The notes: generated from the letters alone by a model not told the origin. A stretch of 64,000 bases of DNA from Bacteroidales bacterium (GCA_021738565.1 JAIPBT010000003.1:1-64000); one strand, 5' to 3'; positions 46,268-56,339 are shown, numbered from the stretch's first letter. Program-made: numbers and translations.

Positions 46268-47446
46268 TTAAGCTTGAACCTTAGCTCTTTTTAAACGCTT
46301 GCTAATATTTGCCTCTATAATATAATGATCAATCAACGGAGAAAAAACATTCATGAACAGGATCGCGAGCATCATACCTTCCGGATATCCGGGATTGAAC
46401 ACCCTGATCAGGATGGCCAGCACACCGATAAGGAAACCATAGATCCATTTTCCTTTTTCTGTCTGAGTTGCCGTAACCGGGTCGGTGGCCATAAACACTG
46501 CTCCAAAAGCAAAACCTCCGATTATGAGATGTTCCCAGAAAGGCATTTCCATCAGCACATTGCCTCCAAATGCGTTCAGGATCAATCCCATAACAGCGCC
46601 ACCTGCAAAAGTGGAAAAGATGATCTTCCAGCTCCCCACTCCAACAAATACCAGGAAAAGTGCCCCGATCAAAATTGCCAGCGTGGATGTCTCACCGATC
46701 GATCCAGGGATGATGCCCAGGAATTTGTCCCAGACAGAAAATTCCTGCCCGATGCCGTTCACAAATACGTTGTTGCCCTGGGCAGCCTGCCCAAGTATGG
46801 TGGCGCCCGAATAACCATCAACAGTCTCCATTCCTTTTCCAAGCCCGGCAACCCAAACCTGGTCACCAGACATTTTTGTCGGATAGGCAAAGAACAGGAA
46901 AGCCCTGGCTGTCAAGGCGGGATTCAGGATATTCATACCGGTTCCTCCAAAAACCTCTTTTCCAATGATCACTGCAAAAGCTGTTGCAACGGCAACCATC
47001 CATAGTGGCACATCAACGGGCATAACCAGCGGAATCAACATACCTGAAACCAGGAATCCCTCATTGATCTCGTGACCACGTATCTGTGCAAATACAAATT
47101 CAATACCCAGTCCGGTAACATAAGAGACAACAATGATCGGGAAAACCCTTAAGAAGCCAAACCAGACCATTTCCCAGAATGAGGCCTCAACACCCATTGC
47201 CAGAAAATGCTGGTAGCCGGTGTTCCAAATACCAAACAGCAGGGCAGGAACCATCGCAATAACGACCATGATCATTCCGCGTTTCATATCAAATGCATCC
47301 CTGATGTGTGTGCCGCCTGAGGTTACAGTGTTGGGAACAAAAAGGAAAGTCTCAAAGCCTTCAAAAGTGGATTTCAGAAAATGAAACTTGCCTCCCTTTT
47401 CAACATTCGGTTTGATCTTATCTATGTATCGTCTTAAAGCATTCAT
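46268..47446 (-). CDS. nqrB: Na+-NQR subunit B (main membrane subunit)
   Basis: NqrB forms most of the sodium channel and carries riboflavin and FMN. The protein has 392 residues and about ten membrane helices. The flavin-attachment motif DGYSGATILG is intact, with Thr216 as the expected FMN site. GKEVFGGTGMNILNPALTARAF and FMATDPVTATQTEKGKWIYG are strongly conserved in the NqrB/RnfD family; the longer N-terminus marks it as NqrB. It lies 18 bases after nqrA. Confidence 0.96.
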   Translation of the reverse strand: MNALRRYIDKIKPNVEKGGKFHFLKSTFEGFETFLFVPNTVTSGGTHIRDAFDMKRGMIMVVIAMVPALLFGIWNTGYQHFLAMGVEASFWEMVWFGFLRVFPIIVVSYVTGLGIEFVFAQIRGHEINEGFLVSGMLIPLVMPVDVPLWMVAVATAFAVIIGKEVFGGTGMNILNPALTARAFLFFAYPTKMSGDQVWVAGLGKGMETVDGYSGATILGQAAQGNNVFVNGIGQEFSVWDKFLGIIPGSIGETSTLAILIGALFLVFVGVGSWKIIFSTFAGGAVMGLILNAFGGNVLMEMPFWEHLIIGGFAFGAVFMATDPVTATQTEKGKWIYGFLIGVLAILIRVFNPGYPEGMMLAILFMNVFSPLIDHYIIEANISKRLKRAKVQA

Positions 47447-47464
47447 ATGATAGTGACAAATTAT

Positions 47465-48820
47465 TTATTCTAATTCCTTCATCATTATTTTGAAACCATT
47501 CCTTAAAATGGATTGTACAGGAGTCTTGGAGGTACAGACAAATTCACACAGTGCCATGTCCTCCTCCACCACTTCGTATATTCCCAGCTGTTCCATTTTA
47601 TCGATATCCTCTATCAATATAGCCTTTAATAACTGTACAGGATAGATGTCCATGGGAAATACCTTTTCATATTCACCGGTCATTACAAAAGCCCTTTCAC
47701 CTCCGTGAATATTGGTGTCAAGACGGTACTCCTTCCCTGGCATAATCCATGAGAAGAAACTTCTGGAAACAGAAAATTTATTGAATCCCGGCGTGATCCA
47801 TCCAAACATCTCGTAGTAATCTCCCTCAGGGATCACAGTGACCTGTGAATCGCTGAATCCAATGTGCCCCTCCTCACCGTCAATCTTCCGGCCGGTAAGC
47901 ACATTTCCACTTATATACCGCACGTTATCCTGAACAATATTATCCTTAACAATGGATGCGACCCGGGCTCCGCGTATGAGCTTGTAATAAACCGGTTTTT
48001 TCACTTCAGAACCGCACAACGCCACTATGACTCTGGGATCGTATTTCCCGGTGCGGAACAGGTTTCCTATGGTAACCACATCCTGTGGCTTGACCGTCCA
48101 AACTTTCTCTCCTCTATTGATAGGTGCAATTTTGTGGATCTGGATCCCTACATTGCCCGAGGGATGAGATCCCCTGAAATAATGTTTTTCCACGTTTTTG
48201 GCCCCGGTATATGCTTTCGCGGCGGGATAATCCGCATCCAGACCCAAATGCACTTTTCCATCCGTCAATTTTCGAAGGACATTTATTCCAACCTGGAAAT
48301 CCTCATCCTTTTCCTTCATGATAAAATCATAATCAGGTGCTAGGGGACCTGAATCAAATCCGGATATAAAGATATCCCTGGGAACATCAGACGGTAACGC
48401 TACGATATCGTAAGGACGCTGGTGGATGACAGGCCAAATCCCGCTCTCAAGAAGATTTTCAATGATCTCTTCGCGCTTCATGGAATCAGGGTCCCCTTTT
48501 TTAAAGGTTTCAAAGGCATCCTTGCCATCATCTTCGATGACAATCTCTATGATCCTCCTTCGTTCCCCCCTGACAATCTTGGTTACAATACCGCTAACCG
48601 GTGAAGCATATTTGATCTCCGGATGGTATTTGTCACAAAACAGCGTGGAACCTACCTTTACCTCAACACACGGCTTGGCAACAATCTTTGGTGTAAGAGA
48701 ATGAAAGTCAACCGGTTTGACAGCATAGGTTTTTGATCTGGGTGCTTTAATGAAAATTTTGTCCGCTTCGCCCTTTAACTTGATATCAAGGCCTTTTCGT
48801 ATCTTGATAACTTCTGACAT
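47465..48820 (-). CDS. nqrA: Na+-NQR subunit A
   Basis: NqrA is the cytoplasmic subunit that helps form the ubiquinone or menaquinone site. The protein has 451 residues, a usual length. Typical parts are the start IRKGLDIKLKGEA, PVDFHSLTPKIVAKPCVEVKVG, ASPVSGIVTKIVRGERR and the end CTSKTPVQSILRNGFKIMMKELE. It opens the operon, 32 bases from the predicted transcription start. Confidence 0.95.
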   Translation of the reverse strand: MSEVIKIRKGLDIKLKGEADKIFIKAPRSKTYAVKPVDFHSLTPKIVAKPCVEVKVGSTLFCDKYHPEIKYASPVSGIVTKIVRGERRRIIEIVIEDDGKDAFETFKKGDPDSMKREEIIENLLESGIWPVIHQRPYDIVALPSDVPRDIFISGFDSGPLAPDYDFIMKEKDEDFQVGINVLRKLTDGKVHLGLDADYPAAKAYTGAKNVEKHYFRGSHPSGNVGIQIHKIAPINRGEKVWTVKPQDVVTIGNLFRTGKYDPRVIVALCGSEVKKPVYYKLIRGARVASIVKDNIVQDNVRYISGNVLTGRKIDGEEGHIGFSDSQVTVIPEGDYYEMFGWITPGFNKFSVSRSFFSWIMPGKEYRLDTNIHGGERAFVMTGEYEKVFPMDIYPVQLLKAILIEDIDKMEQLGIYEVVEEDMALCEFVCTSKTPVQSILRNGFKIMMKELE

Positions 48821-48858
48821 TATGTTAATAGGTTCAAAAGGTGATTAATAAACGAAGG

Positions 48859-48888
48859 CAAAATTAGCTATTTTTGTGAATCAACAAA
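48859..48888 (-). promoter_or_regulatory. Promoter of the nqr operon
   Basis: On the minus strand TTTG (48888-48885) is followed, 18 bases later, by TAATTTTG (48866-48859). Both match the Bacteroidota -33 and -7 consensus at normal spacing. Transcription would start near 48852, giving a short leader of about 32 bases before the nqrA ATG. Confidence 0.7.
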
Positions 48889-49162
48889 CAGAAATATTTA
48901 GATATTTAGATAATTTCAAAGTCAGTTTATCTCGGCTTTATTGATGGATATGGATTGTTTTATGTTGCAAAACATAACTTATTGCTCACTCTTTCCAGCA
49001 GCATGAAGAACAAGTAGCCGGGTTTGACAGATGATTTCAATTGAATTACATTAAAATAGGAGCATGAAACAAAAATATCCAAACCCTTCCAATTATTTTT
49101 TTTATTGCCCGTTACACTTTTAGATACTTTCTTTGAAGAGGGTAATTTATATCAGATATAAA
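48889..49162. other. Intergenic region between nqrA and the Plug gene
   Basis: Together with the nqr promoter this gene-free stretch is about 340 bases. It must hold the promoter for the plus-strand Plug gene, but I see no clear TTTG/TAnnTTTG pair. The GAGG-like stretch near 49137 is not close to the ATG. No small gene, repeat or strong hairpin stands out. Confidence 0.45.
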
Positions 49163-50455
49163 ATGCAAAAATCCGCAAATATTATTGCAGCAATAATAAT
49201 GATCGCAACATTGCATGCTGTGAGCTATTCTCAGGAAATGGTATTTGACAATGCAGGTAAGGCAAGGGAAGCCGTATTTTATGAACAGATCAGAACAATT
49301 CAATTCTACAGGAAGGGGTGGATCAACAGTTATCCTGTCCTTACAATTCATGAGGACATACCCCTTATACTTGAATTTGATGATCTGTCAGACAGGATAG
49401 AGAATTATTCATACCTGGTGATCCATTGTGATGCTGACTGGAATCAGTCGGATCTTATGGAGCAGGAATATATGGATGGGTATTTTGAAAATCCTGTCCA
49501 GGATATTGAATCGTCATTTAATACATATTTTAATTACTATCATTACAGACTTTCACTACCCAATGATGACATACGGCTGAAAGTTTCGGGGAATTACCTG
49601 CTTGTAGTATTCAGGAGTTACAACGTTGAAGAGGTTGTTTTTACAAGAAGGTTCATGATCTCAGAAGCTTCTGCTACAATTAATGCCGTTGCAAAAAGAC
49701 CTGTCCTGACCAAATACAGGGATCATGGTCATGAAATTGATATCACCATTGAGCACCAACATTACCGCATCGATGACCCCTTTAGTGAAACCACACTTTC
49801 CATCTACCAGAATGGAGTCTGGGATCATGAGATACACGGACTAAAACCACTATTTGTCAACCCGGGTGAACTGGTTTATGACTACCAGGGTGAAAATATC
49901 TTTATGGCAGGAAATGAATTCAGGACTTTCAACATTACGAACACACGGGTGAGGGAATACCATGTCCGGCAAATTGAATTCCTGGATCAGTTCCATTTTG
50001 AATTGATGCCGGACGAGGCCAATCCTGCACACCTGTATTTCGACAGGGACGACATGAATGGCAAATATTTTATTGAAGCAGAGTCCGTATCTGATCCCTC
50101 TCTTGAAGCGGATTATGCATATGTGCATTTCACCCTGCAAATGCCCCTTAGAATTAACGGGGGATCGGTATATATTGCAGGTGCACTTACCAACTGGCAG
50201 TTCACCAACCTTAATAAAATGCAATACGATCTGGCAACCAGGACATACAGAGGATCCTTATTGCTGAAACAGGGCATTTATAATTACCGCTATATTTTCC
50301 TGCCGGACAACGCAGGAGCCTTTGATATTTCTGAAATAGAAGGGAGCCATTACCAGACCAGGAATGAATACCTTATACTTTTCTATCACAGGGGTCAGGG
50401 TGACAGGTATGACAGGCTCATTGGCCACCAGGTCATACACTCGACTGCAGGATAA
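49163..50455 (+). CDS. Type IX secretion system Plug protein (DUF5103)
   Basis: The 430-residue protein has a signal peptide (ending AVSYSQ) and the DUF5103 fold, in which an N-terminal domain (IRTIQFYRKGWINSYPVL, then VIHCDADWNQSDLMEQEYMDGY) is followed by a C-terminal carbohydrate-binding-like domain (VYIAGALTNWQFTNLNKM). In Flavobacterium a protein of this family closes the periplasmic end of the SprA translocon. This links the region to porU and porV 41 kb away, although SprA itself is not in the window. The ATG at 49163 is preferred over an in-frame TTG ten codons upstream. Confidence 0.85.
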   Translation: MQKSANIIAAIIMIATLHAVSYSQEMVFDNAGKAREAVFYEQIRTIQFYRKGWINSYPVLTIHEDIPLILEFDDLSDRIENYSYLVIHCDADWNQSDLMEQEYMDGYFENPVQDIESSFNTYFNYYHYRLSLPNDDIRLKVSGNYLLVVFRSYNVEEVVFTRRFMISEASATINAVAKRPVLTKYRDHGHEIDITIEHQHYRIDDPFSETTLSIYQNGVWDHEIHGLKPLFVNPGELVYDYQGENIFMAGNEFRTFNITNTRVREYHVRQIEFLDQFHFELMPDEANPAHLYFDRDDMNGKYFIEAESVSDPSLEADYAYVHFTLQMPLRINGGSVYIAGALTNWQFTNLNKMQYDLATRTYRGSLLLKQGIYNYRYIFLPDNAGAFDISEIEGSHYQTRNEYLILFYHRGQGDRYDRLIGHQVIHSTAG

Positions 50456-50473
50456 AAAGCAATTCTCCGGAAA

Positions 50474-51031
50474 TTACAGTCCGATCTGAGTATCGATTTC
50501 ACACATAGCATCTACGGAGATCTGCACAAACTCTTCCATGGGTATTCCTATCGCCTCGCATTCCAGAATGTGATCCCTTTTTACACTTGCAGCAAACGCG
50601 GGTTGCTTCATTCTTTTCAAAACCGATTTGTATTTTATGCTGTTGATTTTTTTATCAGGATAAACCAGGGTTGTCGCGTATATCAATCCGGTAATGGTTT
50701 CCCCCGCTGCGAGGGCGTGCTGGAATTCCGTGTTGCGCTCCTGCCCTGTTGCTTCTTCATTGTGCATCCGGATCGCATCCAGGATGTCCTCATCCAGATC
50801 AAGTTCCTTCAGTAGTCCTTCAGCCTGCAATGCATGCCGGGCAGGATCAGCTTCAGTAATTTCCACGTCAATATCGTGAAGCAACCCGGCAAGTCCCCAT
50901 TTATGCTCGTCACGACCAAGTCTTCGGGCCAATCCTTTCATCACTGCCTCAGCACTGAGACTGTGAATGATCATTTTCTCATTCTTTACATGTTTTTTCA
51001 ACAATTGAAGTGCTTTTTCACGATCAGTCAT
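50474..51031 (-). CDS. HD-domain (HDIG-type) hydrolase-like protein
   Basis: The 185-residue protein has an HD fold with the metal-binding His-Asp pair in GLLHDIDVE, an earlier histidine in MIIHSLSAEAV and a later one in IRMHNEEATG. Proteins like this are usually phosphohydrolases acting on nucleotides or related compounds, but the substrate here is unknown. It converges on the Plug gene (18 bases between stop codons) and is divergent from the DUF1858 gene. Confidence 0.85.
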   Translation of the reverse strand: MTDREKALQLLKKHVKNEKMIIHSLSAEAVMKGLARRLGRDEHKWGLAGLLHDIDVEITEADPARHALQAEGLLKELDLDEDILDAIRMHNEEATGQERNTEFQHALAAGETITGLIYATTLVYPDKKINSIKYKSVLKRMKQPAFAASVKRDHILECEAIGIPMEEFVQISVDAMCEIDTQIGL

Positions 51032-51125
51032 CTTACCTTTGAAATAAAAATATGTTTTATGCGTCTAATCAACCGGATATAAATTGGTATCCGCAAATGC
51101 AATTTATCAAAAATATAGTACCAGC

Positions 51126-51323
51126 ATGAAAATATCAAAAGAAACCACTATTGAAGACCTTGTGCATTATTCTTCATCAGCCGTTGGTTACCTTCGCGAA
51201 AAAGGTATTAAATGCATAGCCTGTGGTGAACCCATTTGGGGTACCATTGAAGATGCTGCAAAAGAAAAAGGATTTAACGATGGTGATATTGACCAGTTCG
51301 TTAAAGACCTTAATATGCTTTAA
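51126..51323 (+). CDS. DUF1858 domain protein
   Basis: A 65-residue cytoplasmic protein with a single DUF1858 domain: ITKETT-type ISKETTIEDLVHYSSSAVGYL followed by KCIACGEPIWGTIEDAAKEKG. The C-x2-C pair (Cys29 and Cys32) may bind metal or form a disulfide. This domain is often found fused to hybrid-cluster or redox proteins; alone, its role is unknown. The ATG at 51126 fits the domain start. Its stop codon overlaps that of the convergent membrane protein gene inside a TTTAAA. Confidence 0.8.
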   Translation: MKISKETTIEDLVHYSSSAVGYLREKGIKCIACGEPIWGTIEDAAKEKGFNDGDIDQFVKDLNML

Positions 51324-53143
51324 AGCGGGACATTTACTATCCCGAGGGCATTCAATATTGCCATCAGACCTATTGCTACAAAAACCAGGAATGTAAAACC
51401 AAGCAGAGGCTGGTTGGGATCCTTCTTTCTGATGTTATTCAGTGTCTGTATCCAGTATGACGGTTTGCCGTCTTCCCTCAGGCTGTACAATTCAAAATAG
51501 ATGTTGCCCATATAGCTGATGTAAACGGCCAAAACGATCCCCCCGAACACGGAGATCAGTATGCCAATAAAAAAGTAAAGAATGGGCATTTGCGCACGCA
51601 GGCGTTTTAGCTCCCTCAGGTCCTCTTCAAGAAATGCAATGCCCTCTTTCTGATCACTCTCCCAGTCAAGGTATTCCTCCTCTGCATCAAGCCTGTTTGA
51701 AGATAACATGGTGATTTCTTCAGCGCTACCTCCCGATGCCCTTGCTCTGTCGATTTCAGCTGAAAGGTCAGCAATTTCGACATCAAAATCGACTTTCCTG
51801 CTGAGAAGCTGATCTTTTGAGCGAACCAGTTCATCTTCCATACCCTCAATCTCATTTCCGGAATTGGCCAGTTCAATAAAATTTGAAGAAGCTATCAAAG
51901 GCATATCCTTGTAGAGTTCCATTCTCTGGATCCTGTTTTCTGCACGATATGCATCAAGGGCTTCCATACCATTAGTTTTTTCTGAAAGTTGTTCTATCCT
52001 GATATTGAGAACCTTGTCCTTGATGCTGTCGGTTAAAGTGAAAGCAATTAGCATGACTGTTACAGGTATGACAAGCAATATACTGCCAAAGAATCCAGCC
52101 GGTAATTCAACAAAGGTATATCTCAGGAACTTTTTGCCAATTACATTCAAGAAACCCAGCGTGCTGTTCAGGTTATTGTCGTACCCGGGATGATGCAAAA
52201 TATGCGTGGGAAGTATTTGCGAGGCAAAAATCAGGATCACTGCCAGGAATACAAGTAAAAATGAAAATGCCATATTCAGATTCAACGTGATTCCCAGGAT
52301 GCTCATGCTCAGATTTGGGATCCATCCAAGCAGGTTAAGTATGATCTCCGTCGCTATGAGAAAAATGGTAATTATTATATAGAATATCACCGACTTCACT
52401 GCTTCAAAGCCGTTTCTGAATGAAGACTGCACTGCGCTGTAACTTTCTTTCTCCCGCTTCTCAAATCGCAGTGCCGCAATCTCACCATATGCCCAGACCA
52501 GCGGAACCAGTGCAAAAACAGCACTGATGGCTATCAATTCCGGCACACCAACAATCTGGCTGATCGCATAAAACAGGAACACAACAAATACAGCCGGAAC
52601 TGTTCCCCACAAGGCAATGAAATAAAAATTCCTGTTAATGCTGGTTTTCAGGTTGCGTACTGACAACTGGTAAATCCACCATACCCAGTTGACAAGGTAA
52701 TGAATGAACATCCTGAACATAAAAACAAATGGAGGAAAAAGCTGCCTGATGAACCATATAACCGCATGTATGATCCAGTAAACAATGGTCTTGATAAGTA
52801 ACAAAAGGTCTGAAAACAATACAAAGAGCAGAAAAACGCCCCACAATGACCAAACAACAAGATCATACAGCAGCCCGAAAAGGGTCACGATCCATTTAAA
52901 AAGGTTCCAGAATCCGCCTTTCTGATTAAGAAAGGTGTCTGACTGGTTAAGTCCGAACAAAAATCGGGGCTTATCGCCTGTAGTTCTGAAATCGAGGTAC
53001 GCGAACAAAAGGAACGCTCCCGCAGCCAACAGGATGAGACTTAACAGGCTGTTAAATAATCCGGTTTCGTATGCCAGCACAAAGACAAAAAAGGAAAGTA
53101 ATAGTGCAAGGATCTTCTTTACATAGAGTGTTACTTGTTCCAT
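51320..53143 (-). CDS. Large membrane protein of unknown function
   Basis: I do not recognise a family for this 607-residue protein. It has about eleven hydrophobic segments: two near the N-terminus, three or four around residues 83-160, several at 170-390 and two at the end (about 517-545 and 585-605). Between about 400 and 510 lies a soluble, acidic, probably coiled-coil region (KVDFDVEIADLSAEIDRA and neighbours). Tryptophan and phenylalanine are frequent in the first third. It stands alone, with hldD upstream on the same strand but 79 bases away. It may be a channel or scaffold, which is a guess. Confidence 0.75.
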   Translation of the reverse strand: MEQVTLYVKKILALLLSFFVFVLAYETGLFNSLLSLILLAAGAFLLFAYLDFRTTGDKPRFLFGLNQSDTFLNQKGGFWNLFKWIVTLFGLLYDLVVWSLWGVFLLFVLFSDLLLLIKTIVYWIIHAVIWFIRQLFPPFVFMFRMFIHYLVNWVWWIYQLSVRNLKTSINRNFYFIALWGTVPAVFVVFLFYAISQIVGVPELIAISAVFALVPLVWAYGEIAALRFEKREKESYSAVQSSFRNGFEAVKSVIFYIIITIFLIATEIILNLLGWIPNLSMSILGITLNLNMAFSFLLVFLAVILIFASQILPTHILHHPGYDNNLNSTLGFLNVIGKKFLRYTFVELPAGFFGSILLVIPVTVMLIAFTLTDSIKDKVLNIRIEQLSEKTNGMEALDAYRAENRIQRMELYKDMPLIASSNFIELANSGNEIEGMEDELVRSKDQLLSRKVDFDVEIADLSAEIDRARASGGSAEEITMLSSNRLDAEEEYLDWESDQKEGIAFLEEDLRELKRLRAQMPILYFFIGILISVFGGIVLAVYISYMGNIYFELYSLREDGKPSYWIQTLNNIRKKDPNQPLLGFTFLVFVAIGLMAILNALGIVNVPL

Positions 53144-53222
53144 GATTAAGTTTTAGGGTTAATAAATCCATACCAATTTTACTAAAAATGTTTGAAAATT
53201 CCTACCTGAAGCCTGAAGCATT

Positions 53223-54188
53223 TCAATTGAAAGCATCTTTATTCAGGTAATTTACCACATAGTCAAAAATCCCCTCCTTTAAACCTGCAAAGGAAAGATC
53301 AAGTCCTGTTTCAGCAAGTTTATTCATTTCTGCCCTGGTAAAATACTGGTATTTGTCACGAATGTCTTCAGGAGTATCAATGAATTCAATAACAGGATCC
53401 ATTTTAAGTGCTTCAAAAGTATGGGATACAAGCTCAAGGAATGTAGAGGCATTACCGGTCCCGATATTATATATACCCTTAGCTTTGCGACTTTCCATCA
53501 GGCGAATGACAACTTCCGCTACGTCCTTCACATATATGAAATCCCTGGATTGTTCCCCGTCACGGAATTCAGGATGGTGGGACCTGAAGAGTTTCATCTT
53601 ACCGGTTTTTTGGATTTGGCTGTATGCCTGCAGAACCACTGATGCCATGCGGCCTTTGTGGTATTCATTTGGTCCGTAAACATTAAAAAATTTTAACCCT
53701 GCCCAGTAATAAGGTCCTCTTGCCTGGTTCAGGACCCACCTGTCGAATTCATTCTTTGACCTGCCATATGGATTCAACGGTTTAAGTGACGGAACCAGGT
53801 CATGGGAATCATTGTATCCAAGTTCCCCCAATCCATATGTTGCTGCAGAGCTTGCATACACAAGAGGGAGGCCGTACTCAAGGCAGGCGGACCATATATT
53901 TTTCGAATATTCCAGGTTAAGTTCATTCAATACCTCCCAGTTGAATTCTGCTGTATCAGTTCGTGCGCCCATATGTATGATGAACTGCACAAGGTGATGT
54001 TTCTGCTGTAACCATTTAAAGAATTCCGTCCTATGTATTATGTCTGTGTAATCCTTTCCCGCGTAATTTTTTTGTTTTAATTCGCTGCTGAAATCATCTA
54101 CAAGGATAAGATCCCTGTAATTCCTTTGATTCAGTGCGGTTATGATATTGCTGCCAATGAATCCTGCTGCTCCGGTAATTACGATCAT
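53223..54188 (-). CDS. hldD: ADP-L-glycero-D-manno-heptose 6-epimerase
   Basis: HldD epimerises ADP-heptose, the last step before heptose is added to lipopolysaccharide core. The 321-residue short-chain dehydrogenase has the nucleotide loop VITGAAGFIGSN, the catalytic Ser and Tyr-x3-Lys (YASSAATYG and YGRSK) and family-specific stretches KFFNVYGPNEYHKGRMASV and LFRSHHPEFRDGEQSRDF. The gmhB-type phosphatase at 14.2 kb is in the same pathway. No hldE or heptosyltransferase is in the window. Confidence 0.92.
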   Translation of the reverse strand: MIVITGAAGFIGSNIITALNQRNYRDLILVDDFSSELKQKNYAGKDYTDIIHRTEFFKWLQQKHHLVQFIIHMGARTDTAEFNWEVLNELNLEYSKNIWSACLEYGLPLVYASSAATYGLGELGYNDSHDLVPSLKPLNPYGRSKNEFDRWVLNQARGPYYWAGLKFFNVYGPNEYHKGRMASVVLQAYSQIQKTGKMKLFRSHHPEFRDGEQSRDFIYVKDVAEVVIRLMESRKAKGIYNIGTGNASTFLELVSHTFEALKMDPVIEFIDTPEDIRDKYQYFTRAEMNKLAETGLDLSFAGLKEGIFDYVVNYLNKDAFN

Positions 54189-54289
54189 ATTCCAGTATTT
54201 TTTTCAAATATACTGGTTTTCAATTTCAGACTCCTATCCTTCATTGAATTGCAGGATATTTTCTTACTTTTATCCCGTTATATAAAATT

Positions 54290-54703
54290 ATGATCTATCT
54301 GACAAGAAGAGAAAGGTTCAGCGCAGCCCACAGACTGTTTCAGCCGGGTTTATCCGATATAGAGAACCTGGAATTTTACGGTTCCTGTGCCAATCCCAAC
54401 TGGCACGGCCACAATTATGTCCTCTGGGTTACAGTTAAAGGTGAAATTAACCGGGAAAACGGCTACCTGGTTGACTTGAAAAAAGTCAGTAAGATACTCA
54501 AAGATAGGGTGGTTGACAAACTAGACCATAAAAACATCAACCTCGAAGTGGATTTTATGAAAGACATGATCGTTTCAACAGAGAACCTGGCAGTAGGTAT
54601 CTGGAATCAGATCGAACCCGGGTTAAGGAAGCTAGGCATTGAACTTCATTCTGTTAAGCTGCAGGAAACAGAAAACAATATTGTAGAATATTTTGGAAAA
54701 TAA
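54290..54703 (+). CDS. 6-pyruvoyl-tetrahydropterin synthase / QueD family
   Basis: The 137-residue enzyme has the zinc site HRLF and HGHNY and the catalytic cysteine in [12 protein letters not shown]. The closing part has [13 protein letters not shown] and [13 protein letters not shown] with the conserved glutamate. The Cys-x5-His spacing is that of animal-type pyruvoyl-tetrahydropterin synthases; QueD for queuosine uses a different spacing in some bacteria, so either activity is possible. It is followed by folE 10 bases later, and the FolE product dihydroneopterin triphosphate is its expected substrate. Confidence 0.88.
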   Translation: MIYLTRRERFSAAHRLFQPGLSDIENLEFYGSCANPNWHGHNYVLWVTVKGEINRENGYLVDLKKVSKILKDRVVDKLDHKNINLEVDFMKDMIVSTENLAVGIWNQIEPGLRKLGIELHSVKLQETENNIVEYFGK

Positions 54704-54713
54704 AGAATCTGGT

Positions 54714-55352
54714 ATGAAAATTATAAACTACGGTAGCGGTCAGAATGAGAATGATGGCTATACACGTATTGATGAATTTGATAACAAGGCAACCCAGGAA
54801 TTAAGCGAACATTACCGTGAAATATTGAAACTTATAGGTGAAGATCCCTCCAGGGATGGATTAAAAAGCACACCTTTAAGGGTTGCAAAAGCCATACAGT
54901 TTTTAACACAGGGCTATGGGCTCGATGCGAGAAAGATCCTGGAAAGTGCCAAATTCAAAGAAGAATACAGGCAGATGGTCATTGTAAAAGACATTGAACT
55001 CTATTCCATGTGCGAACACCATATGATCCCATTTGTCGGCAAAGCGCATATCGCATATATTCCAAATGCCTATATTACCGGGTTAAGCAAGATCGCCAGG
55101 GTAGCAGAGGCCTATGCAAGAAGACTTCAGGTGCAGGAGCGACTGACCGTTCAGATCCGTGATTGCATCCAGGAAACACTCGATCCCCTGGGGGTAGCTG
55201 TGGTTATTGAGGCGCAACACCTTTGTATGGTCATGCGCGGGGTCCAGAAACAACACTCTGTCACTACAACATCTGCTTTCACGGGTGAATTCCTGAAAAA
55301 CCTTACAACAAGAGAAGAATTTATCCATCTGATCGGAAAACAACTTCACTGA
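54714..55352 (+). CDS. folE: GTP cyclohydrolase I
   Basis: FolE turns GTP into dihydroneopterin triphosphate, the entry to folate and pterins. The 212-residue protein shows the zinc ligands in [10 protein letters not shown] and [10 protein letters not shown], and [22 protein letters not shown] as the family core. The ATG at 54714 is preferred to an upstream TTG that overlaps the preceding gene. The pair with the pyruvoyl-tetrahydropterin synthase gene (10 bases) gives a two-step pterin unit. Confidence 0.94.
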   Translation: MKIINYGSGQNENDGYTRIDEFDNKATQELSEHYREILKLIGEDPSRDGLKSTPLRVAKAIQFLTQGYGLDARKILESAKFKEEYRQMVIVKDIELYSMCEHHMIPFVGKAHIAYIPNAYITGLSKIARVAEAYARRLQVQERLTVQIRDCIQETLDPLGVAVVIEAQHLCMVMRGVQKQHSVTTTSAFTGEFLKNLTTREEFIHLIGKQLH

Positions 55353-55387
55353 TATCAATTTGAAATTCATATCACCGTTTTCCTTAT

Positions 55388-55444
55388 TATTTTTGTAAAA
55401 ACCAAACAAAAATCAGGCAATATTTAGAATACTGCTTATTTTTG
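55388..55444 (+). promoter_or_regulatory. Two -7-like boxes before fabD
   Basis: TATTTTTG occurs at 55388-55395 and again at 55437-55444; both fit TAnnTTTG. The second lies 22 bases before the fabD ATG and is the better candidate. No convincing -33 element accompanies either one. Confidence 0.45.
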
Positions 55445-55466
55445 CTAAAATTTAAAATTTCTTCTT

Positions 55467-56339
55467 ATGCATGCATATATTTTCCCCGGCCAGGGAGCCC
55501 AGTTCAGTGGAATGGGAAAAGAGCTTTATGAATCGGTTCCATCTGCCAGGGAATTATTTGAAGAGGCCAATGAAATACTTGGATTCAGGATTACAGAGAT
55601 CATGTTCGGTGGGACCGATGACGACCTTAAACAGACAAAGGTCACGCAGCCTGCAATTTTCCTTCATTCCACCATACTGGCCTCTACCATAGAGAATTTC
55701 ACTCCTGATATGGTCGCAGGGCATTCGCTTGGGGAATTTTCCGCCCTGGTGGCCTCCGGCGCACTCTCATTCAAGGACGGTTTGCAGCTTGTCTATAAGC
55801 GGGCAATGGCAATGCAAAAAGCCTGTGAGATCAGACCCTCAACGATGGCAGCAATACTGGGAATGGAAAATGAAACTGTTGAAAAGGCCTGCAGTGAGAT
55901 CGACGGTATCGTTGTACCTGCAAATTACAACTGTCCCGGTCAAATCGTAATTTCCGGTTCAATGGAAGGCGTCGATAAAGCCATACAGGTGCTTACGGAA
56001 AAGGGAGCAAAAAGAGCTGTTAAATTACCCGTGGGCGGAGCATTTCATTCCCCGCTCATGGAACCTGCCAGGGAAGAACTCAGGACCGCGATCAATACCA
56101 CGTACTTCAGCACCCCGGTCTGCCCGGTATATCAAAATGTAAATGCGGCTCCATCCTCTGATCCCGGAGAAATCAGGGAAAACCTTATAGAACAACTTGC
56201 TGCACCCGTGAGGTGGACACAGACGATCATCAATATGATTCATCATGGCGCAACTTTGTTCACGGAGGTGGGCCCAGGAAATGTATTGCAGGGATTGATC
56301 AGGAAAACGGACCGGTCGGTTACAACTGAAAGTGCCTGA
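55467..56339 (+). CDS. fabD: Malonyl-CoA:ACP transacylase
   Basis: FabD loads malonyl groups on acyl carrier protein for fatty acid synthesis. The 290-residue protein begins with IFPGQGAQFSGMGKEL and has the nucleophile Ser87 in AGHSLGEFSA, the arginine in KRAMAMQKA and the second catalytic histidine in GGAFHSPLM. No other fab genes are adjacent. It is 122 bases upstream of thrA, with no T-run terminator between. Confidence 0.95.
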   Translation: MHAYIFPGQGAQFSGMGKELYESVPSARELFEEANEILGFRITEIMFGGTDDDLKQTKVTQPAIFLHSTILASTIENFTPDMVAGHSLGEFSALVASGALSFKDGLQLVYKRAMAMQKACEIRPSTMAAILGMENETVEKACSEIDGIVVPANYNCPGQIVISGSMEGVDKAIQVLTEKGAKRAVKLPVGGAFHSPLMEPAREELRTAINTTYFSTPVCPVYQNVNAAPSSDPGEIRENLIEQLAAPVRWTQTIINMIHHGATLFTEVGPGNVLQGLIRKTDRSVTTESA

